This document shows, piece by piece, positions 6,666-12,078 of a stretch of 12,078 bases of DNA (positions are counted from its first letter, which is position 1; each line of letters starts with the position of its first letter). The notes beneath the pieces are model-generated. The model was not told the DNA's origin and made no database searches. It worked only from the letters and a program-made list of their open reading frames with translations. Source of the stretch: Actinomycetota bacterium (GTDB taxonomy: Bacteria > Actinomycetota > Thermoleophilia > Solirubrobacterales > Solirubrobacteraceae); contig VAXS01000125.1 of assembly GCA_005883255.1 (NCBI GenBank), positions 1-12,078 of the forward strand, written 5' to 3'. A program made the translations under genes and the position numbers.

Positions 6666-6690
6666 ATGCAGCAAGAAAGCGTGCATTGCG
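6661..6690. repeat. Second imperfect dyad in the regulator-thioesterase intergenic region
   Basis: CGCAAATGCA at 6661-6670 and TGCATTGCG at 6682-6690 are inverted copies except for one extra A, with 11 nt between them. The dyad abuts the one at 6643-6661. It may be a second operator half or a separate protein site; its function is unknown. Confidence 0.4.
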
Positions 6691-6725
6691 GCGTCGGCGT
6701 CGCCGAGCGGAATCCTCCTCCCGCC

Positions 6726-6731
6726 TACGAT
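6726..6731 (+). promoter_or_regulatory. -10-like TACGAT placed for a leaderless thioesterase mRNA
   Basis: TACGAT (TAnnnT) ends 6 nt before the GTG at 6738, the spacing expected when transcription starts on the start codon itself. No clear -35 is visible. There is no Shine-Dalgarno before this GTG, which supports the leaderless reading. Confidence 0.45.
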
Positions 6732-6737
6732 GGGGCC

Positions 6738-7241
6738 GTGGAGTCCCGGGCGGCAGCCGACTCGCGCGCCCAGCTGGTGCGCTGGATGGGCATCGTGGAC
6801 GCCAACAGCGCCGGGTTCGTCCACGGCGGGACCGTGATGAAGCTGTGCGACGAGGCGGCCGGCGTGGCGGCGATCAAGCACTCGCGCTGCCGGGTGGTCA
6901 CCGCCGCCATGGACCGGATGACGTTCCTGCAGCCGGTGCACGTGGGCGAGCTGCTTACGTTCAGCGCCAGCGTCAACGCGGCCTGGCGGACGTCGATGGA
7001 GATTGGGGTCCGGGTCGACGCCGAGAACCCGCGCACCGGCGAGGTGCGCCACACCAGCACGGCCTATCTGACGCTGGTCGCGCTCGACGAGGAGGGGAGC
7101 CCGACTCCGGTCCCGCCGCTGCGGGCCGAGACCGACGACGAGCGCCGGCGCGAGGCGGAGGCGCAGCTGCGACGGCGCAACCGGCTGGCCGAGCGCGAGG
7201 AGATCATCGCCGCCCGGGCCCGAGGCGGCGAGGCGGGCTAG
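6738..7241 (+). CDS. Acyl-CoA thioesterase, hot-dog fold (YciA/BACH-like)
   Basis: This is a predicted cytosolic enzyme hydrolysing acyl-CoA to free acid and CoA. It has 167 residues, one hot-dog domain at about 12-118 and a charged, probably helical tail at 131-162. The family signature is complete: N23, G26, HGG at 29-31, then DEAAGVAA at 38-45 on the central helix, with the acidic D38/E39 pair in the active-site position. A second conserved stretch is MDRMTFLQPVHVGE at 58-71. Proteins of this type act as homodimers or hexamers; the chain-length preference cannot be read here. The GTG at 6738 fits the N-terminal length of relatives and a -10 box 6 nt upstream; the next in-frame ATG (codon 17) would trim the domain edge. 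The gene is divergent from the MerR-type regulator, which may control it. Its TAG overlaps the TAG of the convergent gene in a shared CTAG. Confidence 0.9.
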   Translation: MESRAAADSRAQLVRWMGIVDANSAGFVHGGTVMKLCDEAAGVAAIKHSRCRVVTAAMDRMTFLQPVHVGELLTFSASVNAAWRTSMEIGVRVDAENPRTGEVRHTSTAYLTLVALDEEGSPTPVPPLRAETDDERRREAEAQLRRRNRLAEREEIIAARARGGEAG

Positions 7242-7744
7242 CGAAACGCCCGCAGGGGCAGCGGGGGCCCACCGCCGGGCCCCGGCTCCAGCCACCCAGG
7301 CAGGCACAGGTGCAGAGTCAGCGCACGCCCCCAGCAGGCGTAGTGGTCGGACTTGGCCTCGAACGCGCGGGGCGGCCGCCGGTACCCCCCGACCACGCGC
7401 TGGCGGATCGGCCCCTGCCGGCGCACCACCACGCACTGGCGGTAGTAGGGCTTCCCGCCCCGCCGAAGATCGGCGCAGATGACGTCGAACCCCTTGATCG
7501 CCGAGGACACCTTGGCCAGCCCGTAGCGCGCTCCCGGCGTCAGGCGCGCGGTGTAGGCGGCCAGCGCCCGGGCGTCCTCGGGGCCGCGGCCGCGCAGCTG
7601 GTAGATGCTGGCGATCTCGGCGCCGGTGGCGATGGCCATGATCGTGCCCACGACCACCAGCACGACGTCCAGGCGGCGCGGGCGCCAGCGCCGAGGGACC
7701 GACGGGCCCGGAGCGGTCTCCCCGGCCGGCGTGGCCAGCGTCAT
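7238..7744 (-). CDS. Small membrane-anchored protein with four cysteines, unknown function
   Basis: I do not recognise this family. The 168-residue product has a proline- and arginine-rich cytoplasmic N-terminus (1-24), one membrane helix at about 25-49 and a probable extracytoplasmic domain at 50-168. That domain holds four cysteines, C90, C104, C137 and C147, which could form two disulfides, and ends in a Pro/Gly-rich tail. The positive residues before the helix favour N-in, C-out topology. Its ATG overlaps the TGA of the upstream GT87 gene as ATGA, so the two are translationally coupled and probably act together, perhaps as an accessory to the transferase. Third-position GC is high along its length and the overlap is typical of a real gene. 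Its stop codon shares a CTAG with the convergent thioesterase. Function by association only. Confidence 0.78.
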   Translation of the reverse strand: MTLATPAGETAPGPSVPRRWRPRRLDVVLVVVGTIMAIATGAEIASIYQLRGRGPEDARALAAYTARLTPGARYGLAKVSSAIKGFDVICADLRRGGKPYYRQCVVVRRQGPIRQRVVGGYRRPPRAFEAKSDHYACWGRALTLHLCLPGWLEPGPGGGPPLPLRAFR

Positions 7745-9060
7745 CCCGCGATCCCCGGTAAGCGGTGCGACAGGAACAGGAGCTCGGTGAAGAGGGTGGC
7801 GCCCAGCAGCCGCCGGTCGTTGCCCACCGCCGCGAAGGGAAGCGGCCAGAACGTGTACCAGGCCAGCAGCCACGGCGAGGTGACCGCCAGGAGCAACAGC
7901 GCCCAACCCGTGGCGGGGATCCAGTCGATCGATCCGCGCCAGGTGGCCCACAGCAGCCCCACGACCCCGAGCGCGAAGGCCGCCCGGCCGATCGCGTCCG
8001 CCGCCGGGATGTGGCCGAAGAAGCCCGACAGGGTCTCCGGCCAGCTCGACGTCGACGACAGGCTCTGGTGCTTCTCGAGCTGGACCAGGAAGCCGACTAC
8101 GTGCGTCCCGAAGGCGGCGAAGCCGACCACGGCGACGATCGCCGTCGCCAGCACCCCGCCGCGCACCAGCCGGCCCCGGTCCGGCGTGCCCAGCAGCATG
8201 AAGGGCGCGACGATCGCCGTGCTCGCCTTGACCGCCACCGAGGCGACGAGCGCCGCCGCCCCGCTCGCCGCCCGACCCGAGACCACCCACAGGACCCCGA
8301 CCATCGCCAGCGACAGCATCAGCACGTCGTTGTGCCCGCCCCCCACGCCGTAGAGGAGGAGGACCGGGTTGAGCCCCACGATCATGGCGGCGGGCAGCGG
8401 GTCGCGCCCCAGGCGGCGCGCGATCGACCACGTCGCGGCCACCATCACCGCCGCGGCCACGCCCTCCAGCGCCTTGAGGCCCCAGAGCGTCGCCGTGAGC
8501 CCCAGCGGGGCCAGCGCGTAGCTCGTCAGCGTGAACACCGGGCCGTAGACGCTGCGGGTGAAGACCCAGTGCGTGAAGGGATAGACGGCGTCGTGCTTGA
8601 TCGCCACCGGGCCGTGGATGTACGGGCTGATCCCGTGGAGCACGCCCATGCGCGCGTAGGCCACGTAGCTGAAGAGGTCGGCGGAGAGGATCGGCGGGGC
8701 CAGCGTGCACAGCGCGATCAGGCCGCCGATGGCCGCCACCACCACCCGCCGGTCCAGGCTGCGGTGGCAGGCCAGCGCCACCCCGTAGGCGCCGCTCAGC
8801 CCGATGAGCGCGAACACGAACCCCCGGCCGGTGATGGTCACGCCGCTGTGGGCGAGCGGCCCCGCCACCCAGCTCGGGAACCGCGCGGGGTTGGCGGGGA
8901 CCATGAAGGTCAGCTTGTTGGCCGCGGCCAGCACCAGCAGACCGGTGAGCGCCAGCAGCGCCGCCAGGCTGCCGTAGCCCAGCGCCGCCCCGACCGCACG
9001 GGGCAGCCGCGACGGCACGCCGGCGCGCGGGGGAACCCTCAGGGCGGCGTTGGCTTCCAT
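7741..9060 (-). CDS. GT87/MptB-like polyprenyl-phosphate-mannose-dependent mannosyltransferase
   Basis: This is a polytopic GT-C glycosyltransferase of 439 residues with roughly ten or more hydrophobic segments, starting near 29-48 and ending near 418-430. The first outer loop carries LSADLFSYVAYARMG at 125-139, followed by HGISPY at 142-147. This corresponds to the acidic catalytic-site and NPY-like motif of the MptA/MptB and DUF2029 families; D128 is the likely catalytic Asp. Further family-like blocks are NPVLLLYGVGGGHNDVLM at 231-248, AVKAST at 276-281 and SPWLLAWYTFWPLPFAA at 395-411. Such enzymes use polyprenyl-phosphate-mannose on the outer face of the membrane, and a synthase for that donor lies at 678-1403. 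The ATG is 7 bp after the deacetylase stop, and the end overlaps the next gene by ATGA, so it sits inside an operon. The sugar and acceptor are inferred. Confidence 0.84.
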   Translation of the reverse strand: MEANAALRVPPRAGVPSRLPRAVGAALGYGSLAALLALTGLLVLAAANKLTFMVPANPARFPSWVAGPLAHSGVTITGRGFVFALIGLSGAYGVALACHRSLDRRVVVAAIGGLIALCTLAPPILSADLFSYVAYARMGVLHGISPYIHGPVAIKHDAVYPFTHWVFTRSVYGPVFTLTSYALAPLGLTATLWGLKALEGVAAAVMVAATWSIARRLGRDPLPAAMIVGLNPVLLLYGVGGGHNDVLMLSLAMVGVLWVVSGRAASGAAALVASVAVKASTAIVAPFMLLGTPDRGRLVRGGVLATAIVAVVGFAAFGTHVVGFLVQLEKHQSLSSTSSWPETLSGFFGHIPAADAIGRAAFALGVVGLLWATWRGSIDWIPATGWALLLLAVTSPWLLAWYTFWPLPFAAVGNDRRLLGATLFTELLFLSHRLPGIAG

Positions 9061-9067
9061 GCGCGAG

Positions 9068-9958
9068 CTAGGCCGGGGACTGCCCGCCGTCGCGCGCCAG
9101 GCGCATCGAGGTGGCGTCCTCCTGCTGCTGGTAGCGCTGGCGGTCCGAGCAGGCGTCCGGGCCCGCGCGGACCAGGGAGTCGGGCGGCGGATCGAGCGCC
9201 AGGAGCTGCGAGACCGTGACCAGGCGCAGGCCCTTCTTGCGCGCGGAGGCCAGGACCTCGGGCACCGCCGCGAGCGAGCGGGTGTAGGTCTCGTGCATGA
9301 GGACGATCGCCCCGGGCCGCAGCCCCTGCTCGGCGTTGGTCACGATCTGGGGCGTGTCGGCGCCGAGCGAGTCGCGGGTGTCGACGTCCCACAGGACCGG
9401 GACCAGCCCCAGCCGGTGCGCCACCTTCCCCACGCGGTCGTCGAAGGCCCCGTAGGGCGGCCGCATCAGCGTGATCGACCGGCCCAGCGTGCGCTCCAGG
9501 GTCTGCTGGGTCTGGCCCAGCTCGAAGTTGACCTCGTGGTTGTCGAGGTGGGTGAGGAAGGGATGGCTCCAGGTGTGGTCCTGGACCTCGCCCTGCCTCC
9601 CCTCGTCGTGGACGGACTGCAGCCCCGCCGACACCAGGTTGCCGATCACGAAGTGGGTGGACTGGACCCCGGCCCGCTGCAGCAGGCCCAGCACCTGCTC
9701 GGAGAACGGGCTGGGGCCGTCGTCGAAGGTCAGGGCGGCGTAGTTGCCGCCGCCGCCGGCGCAGTACAGCGGGAGCCCCAGGCGGTAGAAGTGGGCGACC
9801 GCGCTGCGCTGGGCGGCGGCGGAGGGCAGGCCCCGGGCGGCCGCGATCACGACCAGGAGCACGCCGGCGGCCACGCCCAGCGCCACGGCGCGACGGCGCA
9901 GGAAGTCGGCACGCGTGGGCGCGCGCCGACCCGCGGTGGTGTCCCCCGGACCGAGCAC
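9068..9958 (-). CDS. Polysaccharide deacetylase (NodB domain, CE4), membrane-anchored or secreted
   Basis: This predicted metal-dependent deacetylase acts on N- or O-acetylated envelope polysaccharide outside the membrane. It has 296 residues. An arginine-rich start (11-23) precedes a hydrophobic stretch at about 24-42, ending near PSAAA, so it is either a signal peptide or a signal anchor. The NodB domain covers about 73-255 with all five motifs: TFDDGP at 77-82 (D79 catalytic base, D80 metal), HTWSH at 128-132 (metal histidines), RPPYG at 166-170, WDVDTRD at 190-196 and VLMH at 219-222 (H222 general acid). The enzyme should thus be active. A 40-residue Gln/Arg-rich tail of unknown role follows. 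The GTG at 9958 lacks a Shine-Dalgarno but has TAGCCT 8 nt upstream. It lies 31 bp after purH and 7 bp before the mannosyltransferase, suggesting a shared envelope-glycan role with the latter. Confidence 0.92.
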   Translation of the reverse strand: MLGPGDTTAGRRAPTRADFLRRRAVALGVAAGVLLVVIAAARGLPSAAAQRSAVAHFYRLGLPLYCAGGGGNYAALTFDDGPSPFSEQVLGLLQRAGVQSTHFVIGNLVSAGLQSVHDEGRQGEVQDHTWSHPFLTHLDNHEVNFELGQTQQTLERTLGRSITLMRPPYGAFDDRVGKVAHRLGLVPVLWDVDTRDSLGADTPQIVTNAEQGLRPGAIVLMHETYTRSLAAVPEVLASARKKGLRLVTVSQLLALDPPPDSLVRAGPDACSDRQRYQQQEDATSMRLARDGGQSPA

Positions 9959-9966
9959 GGCCCGTC

Positions 9967-9972
9967 AGGCTA
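9967..9972 (-). promoter_or_regulatory. -10-like TAGCCT before the deacetylase start
   Basis: On the minus strand TAGCCT ends 8 nt before the GTG at 9958, a leaderless-type distance. It could give the deacetylase-mannosyltransferase group its own transcript, separate from purNH. No -35 is evident. Confidence 0.35.
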
Positions 9973-9989
9973 GCTAATGGAGGAGGCGC

Positions 9990-11579
9990 CTAATGGCGGA
10001 AGTGGCGCCGCCGGGTGAACACCATCGCGATCCCCGCCCGGTCCGCTTCCTCCACCACGTCGGGGTCGCGCACCGACCCGCCGGGCTGGATGATCGCGGT
10101 CACCCCCGCGTCGATCGCCACCTGCGGGCCGTCCGGGAAGGGGAAGAAGGCGTCCGAGGCCAGGGCGGCGCCCGCGAGCGTGCCCTCGCGGGCCTTCTCG
10201 ACCGCCAGGCGCACCGAGTCCACCCGGCTCATCTGGCCGGCGCCCACGCCCACCGTGGCCAGGTCCTTGGACAGCACGATCGCGTTGGAGCGCACGTGCT
10301 TGCACACCTTCCAGGCGAAGAGCATCTCCTCCCACTCGTGGGTGGTGGGCCGGCGCTCGGTCACCACCTGCATCTCCGAGCGGTCCTCGAGGTCGAGGTC
10401 GCGGTCCTGGACCAGCAGCCCGCCGATCACCCGCTTCGTGTCCTGCTCGGCCACGCTCATCGCCCGGCGCTCGTTGTCCTCCAGGATCCGCAGGTTGGGC
10501 TTGGTGGCCAGCAGCTCCACCGCCTCCTCGTCGTAGGCGGGGGCGAAGACCACCTCCGCGAACTGCTCGAGGATCGCCTCGGCCACCGCCCGGTCGACCG
10601 GGCGGTTCAGGCAGATGACACCGCCGAAGGCGCTCATCGGGTCGCCGGCGAACGCGCGACGATAGGCGTCCAGGGCGCCCTCCCCCATGGCGCAGCCGCA
10701 GGGGTTGTTGTGCTTGATGATCGCGCAGGCCGGGACCTTGAACTCGCGCACGACGAGTCGGCCGGCGTTGAGGTCGAGGAGGTTGTTGAACGTCAGCTCC
10801 TTGCCCCCGTGCTGCTTGATCATCGACAGCACGTGCATGCGGGCGCCCACCTGCGAGTAGTAGGCGGCGCGCTGGTGGGGGTTCTCGCCGTAGGGGAGGT
10901 CGAGCACCTTCTCGAACGCGCGGACGAGCAGCTGCGGGAACTCCTCCCGGCGCTCCGCGAACCAGCGGGCGATCGCGGTGTCGTAGCGCGCGGTGTAGGC
11001 GAACGCCTCGCCGGCCAGCGACTCGCGGGTGTTGAGCGACAGCTGGCGGTCGCCCTCGCGCAGCTCCTCGAGCACCGCGTCGTAGCTCTCGGGGCGCACG
11101 ACGACGACGGCGAACTCGTAGTTCTTGGCCGCCGCCCGGATCATCGTGGGGCCGCCGACGTCGATGTTCTCCAGCACCTCCGCCTCGGTGACCCCGCGCC
11201 GGCCGGCGGCGCGCTCGAACGGGTAGAGGTTCACGCACACCAGGTCGACGAACTCGATCCCCTGCTCCTCGGCGGCCTGGAGGTGGAGGGGCTCGTCGCG
11301 GCGGCACAGGAGGCCCGCGTACAGCTTGGGATGCAGGGTCTTGACGCGGCCGTCCATGATCTCCGGGAAGCCGGTGAAGTCGGCCACGCCCCGCACCGGG
11401 ATGCCCGCCGCCTCCAGCTCGCGGGCGGTGCCGCCGGTGGACAAGATCTCGATGCCCAGGTCGGCCAGCCCGCGGGCGAACTCGACGATCCCCCGCTTGT
11501 CCGAGACCGAGAGGAGCGCCCGGCCCACCTGCACCTCACCCGGCCGCGCGAAGTGGGGCTTGGGGACGACCTCGGCCAC
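9990..11579 (-). CDS. purH: Bifunctional AICAR transformylase/IMP cyclohydrolase PurH
   Basis: PurH catalyses the last two steps of IMP synthesis: formylation of AICAR with 10-formyl-tetrahydrofolate, then ring closure. The 529 residues are the normal length. The N-terminal MGS-like cyclohydrolase domain (about 19-160) shows LLSVSDK at 22-28, STGGTARELEAAGI at 47-60, DGRVKTLHPK at 76-85 and IDVGGPTMIRAAAKN at 139-153. The transformylase domain has YGENPHQ at 230-236, FNNLLDLNAGR at 264-274 and the catalytic Lys-His in KHNNPCG at 289-295. Near the C-terminus are GVGAGQMSR and SDAFFPFPDGP, and the protein ends in FTRRRHFRH. I start it at the GTG at 11579, which follows a TATCCT box by 7 nt. An alternative GTG at 11528, with GAGG 5 nt before it, would start right at the domain (MGRALLSVSDK) and is credible. 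It is 28 bp downstream of purN. Confidence 0.97.
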   Translation of the reverse strand: MAEVVPKPHFARPGEVQVGRALLSVSDKRGIVEFARGLADLGIEILSTGGTARELEAAGIPVRGVADFTGFPEIMDGRVKTLHPKLYAGLLCRRDEPLHLQAAEEQGIEFVDLVCVNLYPFERAAGRRGVTEAEVLENIDVGGPTMIRAAAKNYEFAVVVVRPESYDAVLEELREGDRQLSLNTRESLAGEAFAYTARYDTAIARWFAERREEFPQLLVRAFEKVLDLPYGENPHQRAAYYSQVGARMHVLSMIKQHGGKELTFNNLLDLNAGRLVVREFKVPACAIIKHNNPCGCAMGEGALDAYRRAFAGDPMSAFGGVICLNRPVDRAVAEAILEQFAEVVFAPAYDEEAVELLATKPNLRILEDNERRAMSVAEQDTKRVIGGLLVQDRDLDLEDRSEMQVVTERRPTTHEWEEMLFAWKVCKHVRSNAIVLSKDLATVGVGAGQMSRVDSVRLAVEKAREGTLAGAALASDAFFPFPDGPQVAIDAGVTAIIQPGGSVRDPDVVEEADRAGIAMVFTRRRHFRH

Positions 11580-11586
11580 GTCCGCG

Positions 11587-11592
11587 AGGATA
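11587..11592 (-). promoter_or_regulatory. -10-like TATCCT before purH
   Basis: On the minus strand TATCCT lies in the purN-purH gap and ends 7 nt before the GTG at 11579, the distance for transcription starting at the start codon. It may let purH be made independently of purN. No strong -35 is visible. Confidence 0.4.
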
Positions 11593-11607
11593 GCCGCCGC
11601 GCCCGCG

Positions 11608-12078
11608 CTACCGCCCGACGATCACGCGGCGCGGATTGTCCGGGTCGAAGCCGACCGCTCCTCGAGCGATCAGCCGGATCGCCTCCGGCAGCAGCTCGTG
11701 CTCGATCCGCTGCAGTTGGGGGTGCACCTCCTCGACGGTCTGCGCCTCCGGCAGCTCCAGGGCGCGCTGGAGGATGATCGGGCCGCTGTCCACGCCTTCG
11801 TCCACGAAGTGGACGGTCACGCCGAAGACCTTGACGCCGTGGGCCAGCGCCTGCCCGATCGCGTCCAGGCCGGGGAAGGCCGGTAGGAGCGCCGGGTGCA
11901 CGTTGATCACTCGCTGGGGGAAGCGCGCCAGGAACGCGGGCGTGAGCAGCTGCATGTAGCCCGCCAGCACCACCAGCCCGACCCCGCGTTCCCGCAGCCA
12001 GTCGGCCAGCGCGGCGTCCCGGGCCTCGCGGTCGGGCGGGGACTCGCGGGGGAAGACCGCCACTTCCACGCCCGCGGC
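11608..12078 (-). CDS. purN: Phosphoribosylglycinamide formyltransferase PurN, 5' end outside the window
   Basis: PurN transfers a formyl group from 10-formyl-tetrahydrofolate to GAR, the third step of purine synthesis. The visible 156 codons are the C-terminal three quarters of a protein usually near 200 residues; the frame stays open to the window edge, so the true start lies beyond 12078. In-frame GTG codons at 12069 and 12063 are internal, because the conserved N-terminal strand with its phosphate-binding loop is missing. Diagnostic parts are LAGYMQLLTPAF, the catalytic INVHPALLPAFPG (Asn and His) and HFVDEGVDSGPIILQ with the catalytic Asp. These match the folate-dependent GAR transformylase, not the ATP-grasp PurT. 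It is followed 28 bp later by purH in the same direction, the common actinobacterial purN-purH order, so the two are probably co-transcribed. Confidence 0.95.
   Translation of the reverse strand, partial: AAGVEVAVFPRESPPDREARDAALADWLRERGVGLVVLAGYMQLLTPAFLARFPQRVINVHPALLPAFPGLDAIGQALAHGVKVFGVTVHFVDEGVDSGPIILQRALELPEAQTVEEVHPQLQRIEHELLPEAIRLIARGAVGFDPDNPRRVIVGR

Noticed and set aside
5684..8353. Plus-strand open frame of 889 codons
   Set aside because: It crosses the MerR regulator, the thioesterase, the four-Cys protein and part of the GT87 gene in wrong frames, with a Pro/Ala/Arg-rich translation and no family features.
7745..8710. Extension of the four-Cys protein frame upstream into the GT87 gene
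   Set aside because: The extension lies in another frame of the GT87 coding sequence; the ATG at 7744 with the ATGA overlap is the sensible start.
9959..9989. Short plus-strand reading frame and repeated CCATTAG between purH and the deacetylase
   Set aside because: The frame would give 13 residues with no support, and the two short repeats look like chance plus the overlapping stop codon of purH.
9993..11777. Plus-strand open frame of 594 codons opposite purH and purN
   Set aside because: It is the mirror of two well-supported purine genes; its composition is low-complexity and it has no start signals.
1..12078. Mobile elements, CRISPR arrays, tRNA or rRNA genes, phage or defence loci
   Set aside because: I read both strands for terminal repeats, integrase or transposase motifs, regularly spaced repeats and cloverleaf arms and saw none; gene content and codon use look uniform.

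Overview
The window is about 12 kb of very GC-rich bacterial DNA, with G or C in nearly every third codon position. Its gene content is actinobacterial: a polyprenol-phosphate-mannose synthase, a GT87/MptB-like mannosyltransferase, a type-2 isoleucyl-tRNA synthetase and a bacterial PolX. The flavour of several proteins suggests the Thermoleophilia/Solirubrobacterales branch, but that placement is an inference from remembered family resemblance, not from a search. I see no rRNA or tRNA gene, insertion sequence, integrase, CRISPR array or defence-type cluster. The window reads as ordinary chromosome.

Layout. At the left edge the 5' part of polX (minus) is head-to-head with a polyprenol-phosphate-mannose synthase (plus). 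Next on the plus strand are a SpoIIM-family membrane protein broken by a single in-frame amber codon, and a thioredoxin with its own AT-rich promoter. Thioredoxin converges on ileS (minus, 1036 codons). A MerR-type regulator (minus) lies upstream of ileS and is divergent from a hot-dog acyl-CoA thioesterase (plus). The thioesterase then converges on a minus-strand run read right to left as purN (cut by the window edge), purH, a polysaccharide deacetylase, a GT87 mannosyltransferase and a small four-cysteine membrane protein. The last two overlap by ATGA.

How the genes fit together. purN and purH supply the two formyl-transfer steps of de novo purine synthesis, plus IMP cyclisation. The synthase near position 700 would make the lipid-linked mannose donor used by GT87/MptB-like enzymes such as the one at 7741-9060. 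With the secreted or anchored deacetylase, this points to a cell-envelope glycan theme, although the genes are not in one operon.

Most interesting points: (1) IleRS has a swapped class-I signature, GAHH in place of HxGH, a variant reported in some type-2 IleRS enzymes and linked to very strong mupirocin resistance. (2) The SpoIIM-like gene stays in frame through an amber codon, yet TAG is also the commonest ordinary stop here (7 of 11), which argues against amber recoding. (3) TAnnnT -10 boxes lie 6-11 nt before several start codons, suggesting leaderless or nearly leaderless mRNAs. (4) The MerR-type regulator appears to have lost the cobalamin ligands of CarH-like relatives, and a dyad fills the spacer of its own putative promoter. 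I did not find a convincing new multi-gene system.
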